Part shown: piece by piece, positions 1 to 6,950 of the stretch
How the letters are laid out: each line of letters opens with the position of its first letter
How positions within the stretch are numbered: position 1 is the stretch's first letter
Source: Bifidobacterium breve
GTDB taxonomy: Bacteria > Actinomycetota > Actinomycetes > Nanopelagicales > Nanopelagicaceae
Direction of reading: 5' to 3'
Assembly: GCA_945866155.1 (NCBI GenBank)
Contig: CAMBGL010000032.1
Span: 1-10,515 of the forward strand
Length of the DNA stretch: 10,515 bases
The notes under the pieces: generated by a model
Databases searched by the model: none
Told to the model about the DNA's origin: nothing
The model's input: the letters and a program-made list of their open reading frames with translations, nothing else
Made by a program: the position numbers and the translations under genes

Positions 1-896
1 TATTGCAATGTATTGAGATTATCAACTGTTGCAAATGAAGTACCTGCATAGTTTGCTTCATAACCAATTGCACGATCGAGTTCTGTTGCATGGCCAATTG
101 ACTCATGAATTGTGAGAAATAGATTTGAAGGATGAATAAGCAAGTCGTACTTTCCTGGCGTTACAGAAGGAGCAGCAACTTTTTCGGCAAGCAGTGTTGG
201 AAGTTCATCAATTTCGGCATCCCAGTCATAAACGTTATTGCTCATCCATTCCCAACCAAAACCTGCAGGTTGAGCTAATGTACGCATGGATTCAAAGCCA
301 TGGTCTCCAACTGCAATACCCTCAATTTGCGTCTGCACTCGAACTCTTTGTTGTGTAGTACTTGTGCCTAATGAATCTGCATAGTGCTTCTGCTCTTTTA
401 CATACATTGTGTATGCACTTGCATGATTGACAGATTTTGATACTAATAACTTATTACTCAAGGATGCAAGACGATCCAATTTTTCGGAATCAGGGACTTC
501 AAATGGATCAATTTCATAACTTGATACCCATTGCTTCTTTGCATAGATGGGTTCTGGAGCAAGTGCTACTTCTTCCGTTGCAAGTGGCTTACTTGTCTTA
601 GCCATCGCAACTGCAATTGTGGCTAACTCTTTCGCTTTGGCAACTGAGATAGATGGTGAAGAAGCAAATCCCCACGCGCCATTGACGATAACGCGAACAC
701 CAAGCCCAACAACTGAATCGTCACTTTGAGATTCAGGCTTTGCATCACGCAGTTGCAGTAAACCTGTGCGAGTCTTCTCTATTCGAACATCAACATGTGA
801 TGCCCCAAGTGATTGCGCAGCAGCGATTGCCGTATCTGATGTGGCCTCTAATGGAAGTGCCAGAAAGTCGGCATCTACGCTTGAATGTTTACTCAT
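1..896 (-). CDS. tldD: TldD-type metallopeptidase, N-terminal part (gene runs off the left edge)
   Basis: TldD/PmbA proteins form cytoplasmic peptidase complexes that degrade or trim peptides; in enterobacteria they mature microcin B17. The minus-strand frame is open for 298 codons from ATG at 896, opening MSKHSSVDADF, to the window edge. Family members usually have about 450-510 residues, so roughly the last third is missing. The decisive motif is HESIGHATELDRA, with HESIGH at about residues 264-269. This is the HExxxH zinc site of the active TldD subunit, which the PmbA/TldE partner lacks. It is followed by GYEANYAGTSFAT, typical of actinobacterial members. The N-terminal part (VDVRIEKTRTGLLQLRD, then VVGLGVRVIVNGAWGFASS) matches the usual fold. 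No Shine-Dalgarno precedes the ATG, which sits six bases after a -10-like TAAGAT, so the mRNA may be leaderless. A pmbA partner would normally follow downstream, outside the window. The family is clear; the physiological substrate is unknown. Confidence 0.9.
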   Translation of the reverse strand, partial: MSKHSSVDADFLALPLEATSDTAIAAAQSLGASHVDVRIEKTRTGLLQLRDAKPESQSDDSVVGLGVRVIVNGAWGFASSPSISVAKAKELATIAVAMAKTSKPLATEEVALAPEPIYAKKQWVSSYEIDPFEVPDSEKLDRLASLSNKLLVSKSVNHASAYTMYVKEQKHYADSLGTSTTQQRVRVQTQIEGIAVGDHGFESMRTLAQPAGFGWEWMSNNVYDWDAEIDELPTLLAEKVAAPSVTPGKYDLLIHPSNLFLTIHESIGHATELDRAIGYEANYAGTSFATVDNLNTLQ

Positions 897-917
897 CCGA
901 AAATCTTAGGGTATACA
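888..917 (+). promoter_or_regulatory. Possible promoter of the MFS exporter gene
   Basis: TTTACT at 888-893 and TATACA at 912-917 are each four of six matches to the -35 and -10 consensus, with an 18-base spacer. Transcription would start near 923-925, just ahead of the GGAGG at 926-930. The -35 would lie inside the first codons of the divergent tldD and the -10 next to that gene's own -10, so the two promoters would overlap. Both boxes are weak and the call is tentative. Confidence 0.3.
903..908 (-). promoter_or_regulatory. -10 element for leaderless tldD transcription
   Basis: On the minus strand TAAGAT is followed by exactly six bases (TTTCGG) and then the tldD ATG. TANNNT-N6-ATG is the known geometry of leaderless actinobacterial promoters, in which the A of the ATG is the first transcribed base. 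There is no ribosome-binding site to compete with this reading, and no good -35 is visible. The hexamer and spacing are seen directly; the transcription start is inferred. Confidence 0.5.
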
Positions 918-935
918 TACGGATTGGAGGTAGCG

Positions 936-2234
936 ATGAGAAAAAAGCTCGGTAGTTCATATTGGAAACTCTGGAGCGCTACCGCCATTTCAAATCTGGG
1001 TGATGGAATTTCCACAGTTGCATACCCCTGGCTTGCATCCGCTATTACTCGCGAACCATTTCTGATTGCTTTGGCAGCAGTTGCATCTCGCCTTCCTTGG
1101 CTTATATTCACTCTTCCGGCAGGTGTAATTACTGACCGAGTGGATCGCAAAAAGATTATCGTCGCCATGGATTTTTTTCGTGGCATCCTCACATTAGTTG
1201 TTGCCGCATTTGTATATATGCACAGGGATTCACTGCCATCTCTCAATGAACTAACAAGCATCACAGATATGAAGACAAATTGGACTCTCTATTTCGTCAC
1301 ACTTATATCCGCTCTGCTCTTTGGTTTTGCTGAAGTATTGCGCGACAACGCTGCACAAACACTTTTACCATCTGTTGTGGAGGTAGAAAACTTAGAAAAA
1401 GCTAATGGACGTATGTGGTCAGCGGAGGCACTAACAAACTCCTTTATCGGACCACCACTGGGAAGCCTCTTAGTTGGAGTCGCAATTTTCTTACCCTTCT
1501 TTATTGATGCAGCATCATTCTTTCTCGCTGCTGCACTCATTGCCCTCATCTCGGGTTCATTTAGATCAAAGCCAATAAGTGAAGTGGTAGAGAAAACAAA
1601 TTTTCGAGCAGAGCTCAAAGAGGGATTTTCTTGGCTCTGGGGTCATACTTTGCTGCGCCCTATGGCAATTATTTTGGGAGTAATGAATGGCATCGGCTCC
1701 TTTGTTGGCGCTGTCTATATTCTCTTCGCTCAAGAAATTTTGAACACAAGCGTTTTCATCTTTGCAATTCTTGGAACAGCAGGAGCGATTGGCGGAATTC
1801 TTGGCGGTTCATTTGGTCCACGAGTTTCAAAGAAGATTGGAAGCGGAACATCCCTGGCACTCGTACTTGTTACATTCCCAATCTTTCTTCTCATCATAGG
1901 TTCAACTAGTTCGTGGCAGGTTGCATGGGTATTCACAGCCATTGAAACTTTTTTCGCAGTCTTATGGAATGTCATCACTGTCTCGCTTCGACAAAGCATC
2001 ATCCCGACTCAATTACTCGGACGAGTAAATAGTGTGTACCGCTTCTTTGCCTGGGGCAGCATTCCCATCGGCATATTCCTTGGTGGCGCACTCGTGACCC
2101 TCATGCAAGAAATTCTGAGCCGAGAAATGGCGCTTCGATCCACCTTTTTTGTAGGCGCGCTTTTTGCCACCTTATTGGCCCTCTTTGCCATTCCCCGTCT
2201 GACCACTTCGCGCATAGAGGCTGCTCGCTCCTAG
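936..2234 (+). CDS. MFS exporter, MFS_3/EntS-like family
   Basis: This is a 432-residue major facilitator protein with about twelve hydrophobic segments, near residues 12-30, 41-66, 76-94, 117-137, 165-187, 188-208, 240-265, 272-295, 303-322, 328-350, 368-392 and 402-420. The loop after helix 2 holds the MFS motif A variant LPAGVITDRVDRKK (60-73). Motifs typical of the MFS_3/EntS branch follow: QTLLPSVVEVENLEKANG (141-158), GPPLGSLLVG (172-181) and IDAASFF (190-196). Members expel siderophores, macrolides or other small molecules by proton antiport; the cargo here cannot be told. The loop between helices 3 and 4 (about 95-116) is long and polar. I chose ATG 936 because GGAGG lies five bases upstream; an in-frame ATG at 885 would overlap the start of divergent tldD and add 17 residues not needed by the fold. 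No clear terminator follows. Confidence 0.85.
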   Translation: MRKKLGSSYWKLWSATAISNLGDGISTVAYPWLASAITREPFLIALAAVASRLPWLIFTLPAGVITDRVDRKKIIVAMDFFRGILTLVVAAFVYMHRDSLPSLNELTSITDMKTNWTLYFVTLISALLFGFAEVLRDNAAQTLLPSVVEVENLEKANGRMWSAEALTNSFIGPPLGSLLVGVAIFLPFFIDAASFFLAAALIALISGSFRSKPISEVVEKTNFRAELKEGFSWLWGHTLLRPMAIILGVMNGIGSFVGAVYILFAQEILNTSVFIFAILGTAGAIGGILGGSFGPRVSKKIGSGTSLALVLVTFPIFLLIIGSTSSWQVAWVFTAIETFFAVLWNVITVSLRQSIIPTQLLGRVNSVYRFFAWGSIPIGIFLGGALVTLMQEILSREMALRSTFFVGALFATLLALFAIPRLTTSRIEAARS

Positions 2235-2252
2235 CGATTTCACCCCACTTCA

Positions 2253-2292
2253 CTTGCAAACGATGGGTGAATACCTTGCAAACGATTGGCGA
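2253..2292 (+). repeat. Tandem 18-bp direct repeat, probable operator
   Basis: Two copies of CTTGCAAACGATNGGNGA lie at 2253-2270 and 2275-2292, identical at 16 of 18 bases. Their starts are 22 bp apart, about two helical turns, so two proteins would bind the same face. The core of the second copy, CAAACGATTG, is an imperfect palindrome around a central CG that fits the AANCGNTT core of LacI-family operators. The second copy overlaps the predicted -35 of the binding-protein gene, as expected for repression. No regulator gene is in the window. The repeat is seen directly; the operator role is inference. Confidence 0.5.
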
Positions 2293-2304
2293 TAGGGGCA
2301 TACT
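2276..2304 (+). promoter_or_regulatory. Promoter of the substrate-binding protein gene
   Basis: TTGCAA at 2276-2281 (-35, four of six) is separated by exactly 17 bases from CATACT at 2299-2304 (-10, four of six). Transcription would begin near 2311, giving a 5' leader of about 66 bases before the ATG at 2377. The -35 is part of the second copy of the tandem repeat. Box quality is moderate and the spacing is optimal. Confidence 0.5.
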
Positions 2305-2317
2305 CGCTGGTAATAAA

Positions 2318-2356
2318 AAGGGCCCTATGGAGTGGTCGACTCTCCGCAGCGCCCTT
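2318..2356 (+). other. Foldable 5' leader of the binding-protein mRNA
   Basis: AAGGGC at 2318-2323 can pair with GCCCTT at 2351-2356. Inside this, GAGT (2330-2333) can pair with ACTC (2339-2342), or GGAG (2329-2332) with CTCC (2342-2345). The result is a two-part hairpin near the predicted 5' end of the transcript. It leaves the GAGGAGG ribosome-binding site at 2366-2372 free, so it may stabilise the mRNA rather than block translation. It resembles no riboswitch class I know. Confidence 0.3.
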
Positions 2357-2376
2357 CTCACCCTCGAGGAGGAACT

Positions 2377-4209
2377 ATGAAGAAATGGAACCGCAGCGTT
2401 AAAGTAGCGCTCGCAGTCGCAACTACTGCTGGATTGGTAATTGGCGTTCTTTCGCCGGCTACTGCAGCAACTCGTTCAACTGTTGTGATCATTGATTCCA
2501 ATGCATTCACATCACTGAACCCAAGCCACAACGAGCACAACTTGGTGCTCAATAGCAACGTTGCCTATATGTCAGGCATTGGATTTAACTACTATGACGA
2601 TAAGCCAGTGTTGGTAGAAAATAAGACCTTCGGCTCATACAAGATCGTTAGCAAGTCTCCATTTAAGGTTAAGTACACCGTTAACAAGGGCCGTATATGG
2701 TCAGATGGCACACCAATTACTGGTGTAGACCTCTTGCTTACACATGTGGTCTCTTCTGATCAGTACTCAATCGATGCAGGACTGGGTGATCCAGCTTCTG
2801 AAGATAAGGAGCCTGCTTTCGACTCAGGTGGATATTCAGGCACCTATAACACCTTGATTAAGAACATTACTTTGGCCCCTGACCGTATGTCAGTTGTCAT
2901 CGAATGGAAGAAGTTCTTTCCTGACTGGGAAGTTTTTGCACCAGGTGTCTCACCTGTTCACGCATTAGTAGCTATGGCTGAAGGAAAGACAAAGCTAGGA
3001 ACAAATGCGAATAACGTTGCAAATAAGAACAAGTTCCTTCGTGCCTTCCTCTCAAAAGATACAGATATGCTTCGCAAAATTGGAAAAGTTTGGTCAAATT
3101 CCTACAACGTAACTGAAGTTAATGAGAAGACGAACCCACTATTGCTCGTTGTAAACGGAGCGATGCAGGTTGAGTCTATTGTCAAGAATCAGCGAGTCAC
3201 TTTGAAGTTGAACCCTAATTACAACTCAGGGCCAGAGACGAGTGGAATTGAAAAGATCGTTTACGTCACGATCCCTGATTCAACAGCTGCTGCGCAGGCT
3301 TTGGCTAATAAGGAAGCTGATTACTATTCAGCTCTAGCAACAGCAGATTCAGTTGCACTTCTCAACAAGATCAAGGGAATTACACTTGATGGCACACCTG
3401 AAGCAACCTACGAGCACGTTGAGATTCGCTCAGGATCAGCTCCTGGTGGCAAGGAATACACAGGTCCATTCGCTGGAATGTCACAGAAGGCAAAGGATCT
3501 GCGTACCGCAGCGCTTCTTGCTTGGCCTCGTCAAGAGATCATCGACAAGATCGTTAAGCCAGTTAACTCTAAGGCTGTTGTCATGAATTCATTGCAATAC
3601 TTCCCAACCGAGCCAAATTACGGCAAGATGATTGCAGCCAATGAACTCGATAAGTTCACTGATGGAACACAAGCTCAGCGCACAGCTAAGGCACTTGCAT
3701 TGGTAAAGAAGTATTACCCAGATGCAAAGGCTGGAAGCAACTCAGTTAAGATTGAGGTGCTCTACAACACATCTGCACGCCGTGCTTCACAGGCAGCTTT
3801 AGCTAAGGCTGAACTTTCCGAGGCTGGCTTCCAAGTTAACTTGAATCCAAAATCTAACTGGGGCGCACTCCTTACCGACTCAACATATGATGTTGCATTC
3901 TATGCATGGGGTAAGAGCGCACTTCTTCAGACAGGTAACTTCTCTAGTTACAAGTCAGCAGATAGCGATTCTGGATATCTCAATGCAAAGGTTGACGAAA
4001 TCATCGGAGAACTAGAACTAGGAAACTACAACGATGACCAGCGATATTCTCGCTACCTTGCAATTGAGAAGCTCATGGCTGAGGATGCGGTTTCCCTACC
4101 TATCTTCCTATGGCCTACTTTGACTGCGGTAAATAGCGATCTAAAGAATGTCCGACCAGGCCCACTAGTTCCTAACGGACTTTGGAACTTCTGGGAGTGG
4201 ACCTACTAA
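2377..4209 (+). CDS. Peptide-type ABC transporter substrate-binding protein (SBP_bac_5, DppA/OppA family)
   Basis: This is a secreted 610-residue family-5 solute-binding protein, which captures the substrate outside the membrane and delivers it to the permeases encoded next. A Sec signal peptide is clear: MKKWNR, a hydrophobic stretch at about 11-25, and an ATA|A cleavage site near residue 30. The mature part has family-5 hallmarks: GRIWSDGTPITGVDLLLT (105-122), NQRVTLKLNPNY (271-282), DSTAAAQALANKEADYY (301-317) and an aromatic C-terminus. ATG 2377 is chosen because GAGGAGG lies four bases upstream and the signal peptide begins there; a GTG at 2332 would put charged residues before the signal peptide. 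Unusually for a Gram-positive lineage there is no lipobox cysteine, and I find no cysteine in the whole protein. Expression is probably high: good promoter, strong ribosome-binding site, and a terminator hairpin just after the gene. The substrate is probably peptides but is not proven by sequence. Confidence 0.9.
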   Translation: MKKWNRSVKVALAVATTAGLVIGVLSPATAATRSTVVIIDSNAFTSLNPSHNEHNLVLNSNVAYMSGIGFNYYDDKPVLVENKTFGSYKIVSKSPFKVKYTVNKGRIWSDGTPITGVDLLLTHVVSSDQYSIDAGLGDPASEDKEPAFDSGGYSGTYNTLIKNITLAPDRMSVVIEWKKFFPDWEVFAPGVSPVHALVAMAEGKTKLGTNANNVANKNKFLRAFLSKDTDMLRKIGKVWSNSYNVTEVNEKTNPLLLVVNGAMQVESIVKNQRVTLKLNPNYNSGPETSGIEKIVYVTIPDSTAAAQALANKEADYYSALATADSVALLNKIKGITLDGTPEATYEHVEIRSGSAPGGKEYTGPFAGMSQKAKDLRTAALLAWPRQEIIDKIVKPVNSKAVVMNSLQYFPTEPNYGKMIAANELDKFTDGTQAQRTAKALALVKKYYPDAKAGSNSVKIEVLYNTSARRASQAALAKAELSEAGFQVNLNPKSNWGALLTDSTYDVAFYAWGKSALLQTGNFSSYKSADSDSGYLNAKVDEIIGELELGNYNDDQRYSRYLAIEKLMAEDAVSLPIFLWPTLTAVNSDLKNVRPGPLVPNGLWNFWEWTY

Positions 4210-4211
4210 GC

Positions 4212-4231
4212 TCAAAGAGTTATTTCTTTGA
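4212..4231 (+). repeat. Short inverted repeat after the binding-protein gene
   Basis: TCAAAGA (4212-4218) and TCTTTGA (4225-4231) are perfect 7-base arms around a 6-base loop, starting two bases after the stop codon. The hairpin is AT-rich and weak and is not followed by a T-run, so it is not a terminator by itself. It could be an mRNA 3'-end element, or an operator, since its right arm overlaps the TTGACT hexamer at 4228-4233. Confidence 0.35.
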
Positions 4232-4257
4232 CTTAGAACTAATAAGGTAGTTATGTA
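4228..4257 (+). promoter_or_regulatory. Possible secondary promoter ahead of the permease genes
   Basis: TTGACT (4228-4233) is a five-of-six -35 hexamer. At 18 bases it is followed by TATGTA (4252-4257), only a three-of-six -10. Transcripts would start near 4264, within the first arm of the terminator-like hairpin, so most of that structure would sit at the extreme 5' end. The weak -10 keeps this tentative. Confidence 0.2.
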
Positions 4258-4260
4258 AGC

Positions 4261-4304
4261 GCTCAGATGACGCTCGTATGTACGAGCGTCATCTGAGCCT
4301 TTTT
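4261..4304 (+). terminator. Strong intrinsic terminator / attenuator between binding protein and permeases
   Basis: GCTCAGATGACGCTCGTA (4261-4278) is perfectly complementary to 4281-4298, with only TG between the arms. In RNA this is a GC-rich stem of at least 16 pairs closing a loop of about six bases. C then TTTTT (4300-4304) follows directly, the standard rho-independent layout. It lies 51 bases past the binding-protein stop and 34 bases before the permease start. Partial read-through would set a high ratio of binding protein to membrane complex, a common arrangement in ABC importer operons. Confidence 0.85.
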
Positions 4305-4338
4305 CTGATTCTGTAAATAGTGAAGGAGCGCCAAGGAA

Positions 4339-5883
4339 ATGTTTGCCTTCATCATGCGTCGTCTCGGAACACTGGGCGTCATTCTCTTTGGCTCCAGTTT
4401 CTTACTCTTCAACCTCGCGGCCTTATCTGGAGATCCGGTCGGTGAACTTCGAGCTAGCAACGAACCCGATGCCGAGGCGCGCATTGCGGCAATTACACGC
4501 TCTCTTCGCCTAGATCTACCGCCACCTGTCCGATATTTCATATGGCTCAGGGGAATCCTAGGTGTTTTTGTCGGTAAGTTTGATTTAGGCCAGACGAGAA
4601 CTTCCGAGCCAGTTGCCGTCGCAGTCTTTGACGCTATTCCTACCACTCTGCGCCTTGTCACCACCGCAGCGATTACTGCGATCGTTCTTGGAATAGCAAT
4701 TGGAATTATCACCGCTCTGCGTCAGTACTCACGATTTGATTATTCGATGACTTTCTTCTCATTTCTTCTCTTCTCGCTACCTATCTTTTGGGTTGCAGTT
4801 CTGCTTAAGCAATTCATGGCGATCGAATTCAATAATTGGCTGGCAGAACCAACCATTCCACCAACAGCGATGATCACGATTGGCCTTATCTTGGGCTTGA
4901 TTGTTGCAGCCGCGATTGGCGGTGACCGGAAGAAGTATTGGAGAGTTTTCTTCATTACTGCAGCAGGTACAGTCGTAACGCTCGTTCTCATGCTTCAACT
5001 CAACTGGTTCTTGCAGCCTTCTCTGGGGCCACTAGGTTTCTTCGCAGCAAGTGTTGGTGCGGCTCTTCTTATTACACAGCTATCGGTAGGGCTCCAACAT
5101 AAGCCATCTCTGCGTGCGGCCCTTTGCATGTCTGTGCTGGGATTGGTCTCTTACTACCCGGTTAATTGGCTCTTCAATAAGGAGAATCAGCCGCTGGTAA
5201 TTTTTGGATTATTACTCTTAACAATTGCATCTGCGATTGCTGCATCGATCTTCTTTGCAAAAATTGATAGAGGCCCGGTCGTTCGAACTGCAGTGCTTAC
5301 AGGAATTCTGACCGGCTTACTCATGATTCTTGATAAATTGATGCGTACCTGGGAGCCATACTTCAATACAGATGCGGTCAACGGCAGGCCAGTTCCTACT
5401 GTTGGGCAAACAAATTCACTCTTGGAATCAGATGATTACTGGATCAGTCTTCTGGATGTAGCGATGCACCTAGTTCTTCCCACTATCGCTCTCACTGCGA
5501 TTTCATTCGCTGGCTATATCCGATTTTCGAGAGGAACGATGCTCGAGGTTCTCAATCAGGATTACATCAGAACGGCGAGAGCAAAGGGCCTCAATGAGCG
5601 TACTGTGATTATGCGTCACGCATTTAGAAACACAATGATTCCAATGACAACAATCATTGTTGTTGACTTCGCTTCAATTTTGGGTGGTGCAATCATCACG
5701 GAGCGAGTATTCGGATGGACAGGCATGGGAACACTTTTCAATACCGCTATCAATTCTTTTGATCTGAATTTGCTCATGGGAGTCTTCTTCTTGACCGCCT
5801 CACTTGCGCTGGTTGCAAACTTGGTTGCGGACCTTCTCTACTCCGTGATGGATCCTCGAATTAGAGTAGGAGCGGGTGCATGA
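4339..5883 (+). CDS. dppB: ABC transporter permease, DppB/OppB-like, with a large extra membrane block
   Basis: This is the first integral-membrane subunit of the peptide-type importer. The N-terminus (MFAFIMRRLGTLGVILFGSSFLLF) and the LSGDPVGELRA loop are typical of DppB. The binding-protein-dependent transport domain begins near residue 95 (FDAIPTTLRLV). The EAA loop that contacts the ATPase is at about 407-435, with DYIRTARAKGLNER and a proline at 435. The end, VADLLYSVMDPRIRVG, is also standard. At 514 residues it is far longer than the usual 305-340. The surplus lies between helix 3 (about 138-160, FSLPIFWVAVLL) and the HLVLPTIAL helix (377-385). There, residues of about 165-335 supply roughly six further hydrophobic segments, near 176-194, 203-220, 231-250, 259-277, 285-306 and 314-333. 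The block is in frame and reads like the rest of the gene. The ATG has AAGGAG ten bases upstream (4323-4328). The stop overlaps the next start as ATGA, indicating coupled translation. Confidence 0.9.
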   Translation: MFAFIMRRLGTLGVILFGSSFLLFNLAALSGDPVGELRASNEPDAEARIAAITRSLRLDLPPPVRYFIWLRGILGVFVGKFDLGQTRTSEPVAVAVFDAIPTTLRLVTTAAITAIVLGIAIGIITALRQYSRFDYSMTFFSFLLFSLPIFWVAVLLKQFMAIEFNNWLAEPTIPPTAMITIGLILGLIVAAAIGGDRKKYWRVFFITAAGTVVTLVLMLQLNWFLQPSLGPLGFFAASVGAALLITQLSVGLQHKPSLRAALCMSVLGLVSYYPVNWLFNKENQPLVIFGLLLLTIASAIAASIFFAKIDRGPVVRTAVLTGILTGLLMILDKLMRTWEPYFNTDAVNGRPVPTVGQTNSLLESDDYWISLLDVAMHLVLPTIALTAISFAGYIRFSRGTMLEVLNQDYIRTARAKGLNERTVIMRHAFRNTMIPMTTIIVVDFASILGGAIITERVFGWTGMGTLFNTAINSFDLNLLMGVFFLTASLALVANLVADLLYSVMDPRIRVGAGA

Positions 5884-6950
5884 TTTTCGGAAGAAAGAGG
5901 GTTGAATCTGCAGATTCAGAGCAAGGTTCGATTATCAATAAAGAGACGGAAGGCCTGAGCCAAGGTCAGATCGTTCGAAAGAAATTTCTGCAACATAAAG
6001 CGGCGATGATCGCAATTTTTGTATTGTCATCTATCGTCATTTTTGTCTTCTCTGCGCTGAAACAGAAGATCGGACCTTGGACATATCCAGGTTGGTGGAG
6101 ATATGGCATTGAAGATCTCTCAGATTTAACAACGGGATGTAAAGACGGTCTTGTTGGATGTCCTACTGCAAGCCTTCGCCCACAATGGCTTGGTGGAGCC
6201 GGAATCGGTTTAGGTGAGCATCCTTTCGGTCAAGACGATATTGGTCGTGACTACTTTGCACTCGTGATGCGTGGTGCGCAACGCTCCCTCATGGTGACGG
6301 TAATTATCGGCTCCATCGGTGGTGTCATTGGGACTGTTGTAGGCGCTATTGCAGGCTTCTATCGCGGCAAAGTGGATTCAATTTTGATGCGTTTTACAGA
6401 TTTCATTATTACTGTTCCCGCCATCATTATCGGCTCAGTCATCGGTTTCCACTTCGGTAATCTTGGAGTCGCCTTCCTCGCCTTTTATCTGGGTCTCTTC
6501 GCATGGACAGGGCTTTCTCGATTAGTTCGCGGCGAGTTTTTAACTTTACGTGAGAGAGAATTTGTTGATGCTGCAAGAGTTGCAGGTGCAACAAATCGCC
6601 GCATCATCTTTAAACACATTCTGCCGAACGCGGTTGGAATTATTATCGTTTCGGTTACCTTGTTGATGTCAGGCGCGATTCTTCTCGAGACAGCGCTGAG
6701 CTACCTTGGCTTTGGAGTGCTTCCTCCAGATGTTTCTTTAGGCCTACTCATCAGCCAATATCAAGAATCCTTTACCACTCGCCCGTGGCTCTTCTGGTAT
6801 CCAGGTATTTTTATCGTAACTATCGCCTTGTGTATTAACTTCATCGGTGATGGTTTACGTGATGCCTTTGATCCACGCCAGCGTCGACAAATTACACGCA
6901 AAGATCGTAGAGACGCACGCGTTCTAAAGAAGGCGAGCGCTCACGCATGA
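5880..6950 (+). CDS. dppC: ABC transporter permease, DppC/OppC-like
   Basis: This is the second membrane subunit, pairing with the preceding permease to form the pore. It has 356 residues against about 290-310 for typical DppC, because of longer tails and a longer first external loop. An OppC_N-type segment opens the protein (QIVRKKFLQHKAAMIAIFVL, 30-49). The signature HPFGQDDIGRDYFALVMRGAQ (114-134) follows. The transport domain has the EAA loop REREFVDAARVAGATNRR with LPN at 248-250, then LLETALSYLGFGVLPPDVSLG (268-288) and the closing DGLRDAFDPR (324-333). The loop after helix 1 is rich in tryptophan and glycine and holds two cysteines (87 and 94) that could form a disulfide outside the cell. 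The C-terminal tail after DPR is strongly basic. The start codon lies inside the previous stop (ATGA, 5880-5883). Its own stop lies inside the tail of the opposite-strand gene, with a 10-base overlap. Confidence 0.92.
   Translation: MIFGRKRVESADSEQGSIINKETEGLSQGQIVRKKFLQHKAAMIAIFVLSSIVIFVFSALKQKIGPWTYPGWWRYGIEDLSDLTTGCKDGLVGCPTASLRPQWLGGAGIGLGEHPFGQDDIGRDYFALVMRGAQRSLMVTVIIGSIGGVIGTVVGAIAGFYRGKVDSILMRFTDFIITVPAIIIGSVIGFHFGNLGVAFLAFYLGLFAWTGLSRLVRGEFLTLREREFVDAARVAGATNRRIIFKHILPNAVGIIIVSVTLLMSGAILLETALSYLGFGVLPPDVSLGLLISQYQESFTTRPWLFWYPGIFIVTIALCINFIGDGLRDAFDPRQRRQITRKDRRDARVLKKASAHA

Noticed and set aside
885..935. Upstream in-frame ATG at 885 for the MFS exporter
   Set aside because: No ribosome-binding site, it would overlap the start of divergent tldD, and ATG 936 has GGAGG at ideal spacing.
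2332..2376. GTG at 2332 as start of the substrate-binding protein
   Set aside because: It would put 15 polar residues before an otherwise standard signal peptide, and GAGGAGG directly precedes ATG 2377.
4261..4298. Perfect inverted repeat as a transposon end or MITE
   Set aside because: There is one compact hairpin with a two-base centre, a T-run after it, no flanking target duplication and no second copy in the window; a terminator explains it fully.
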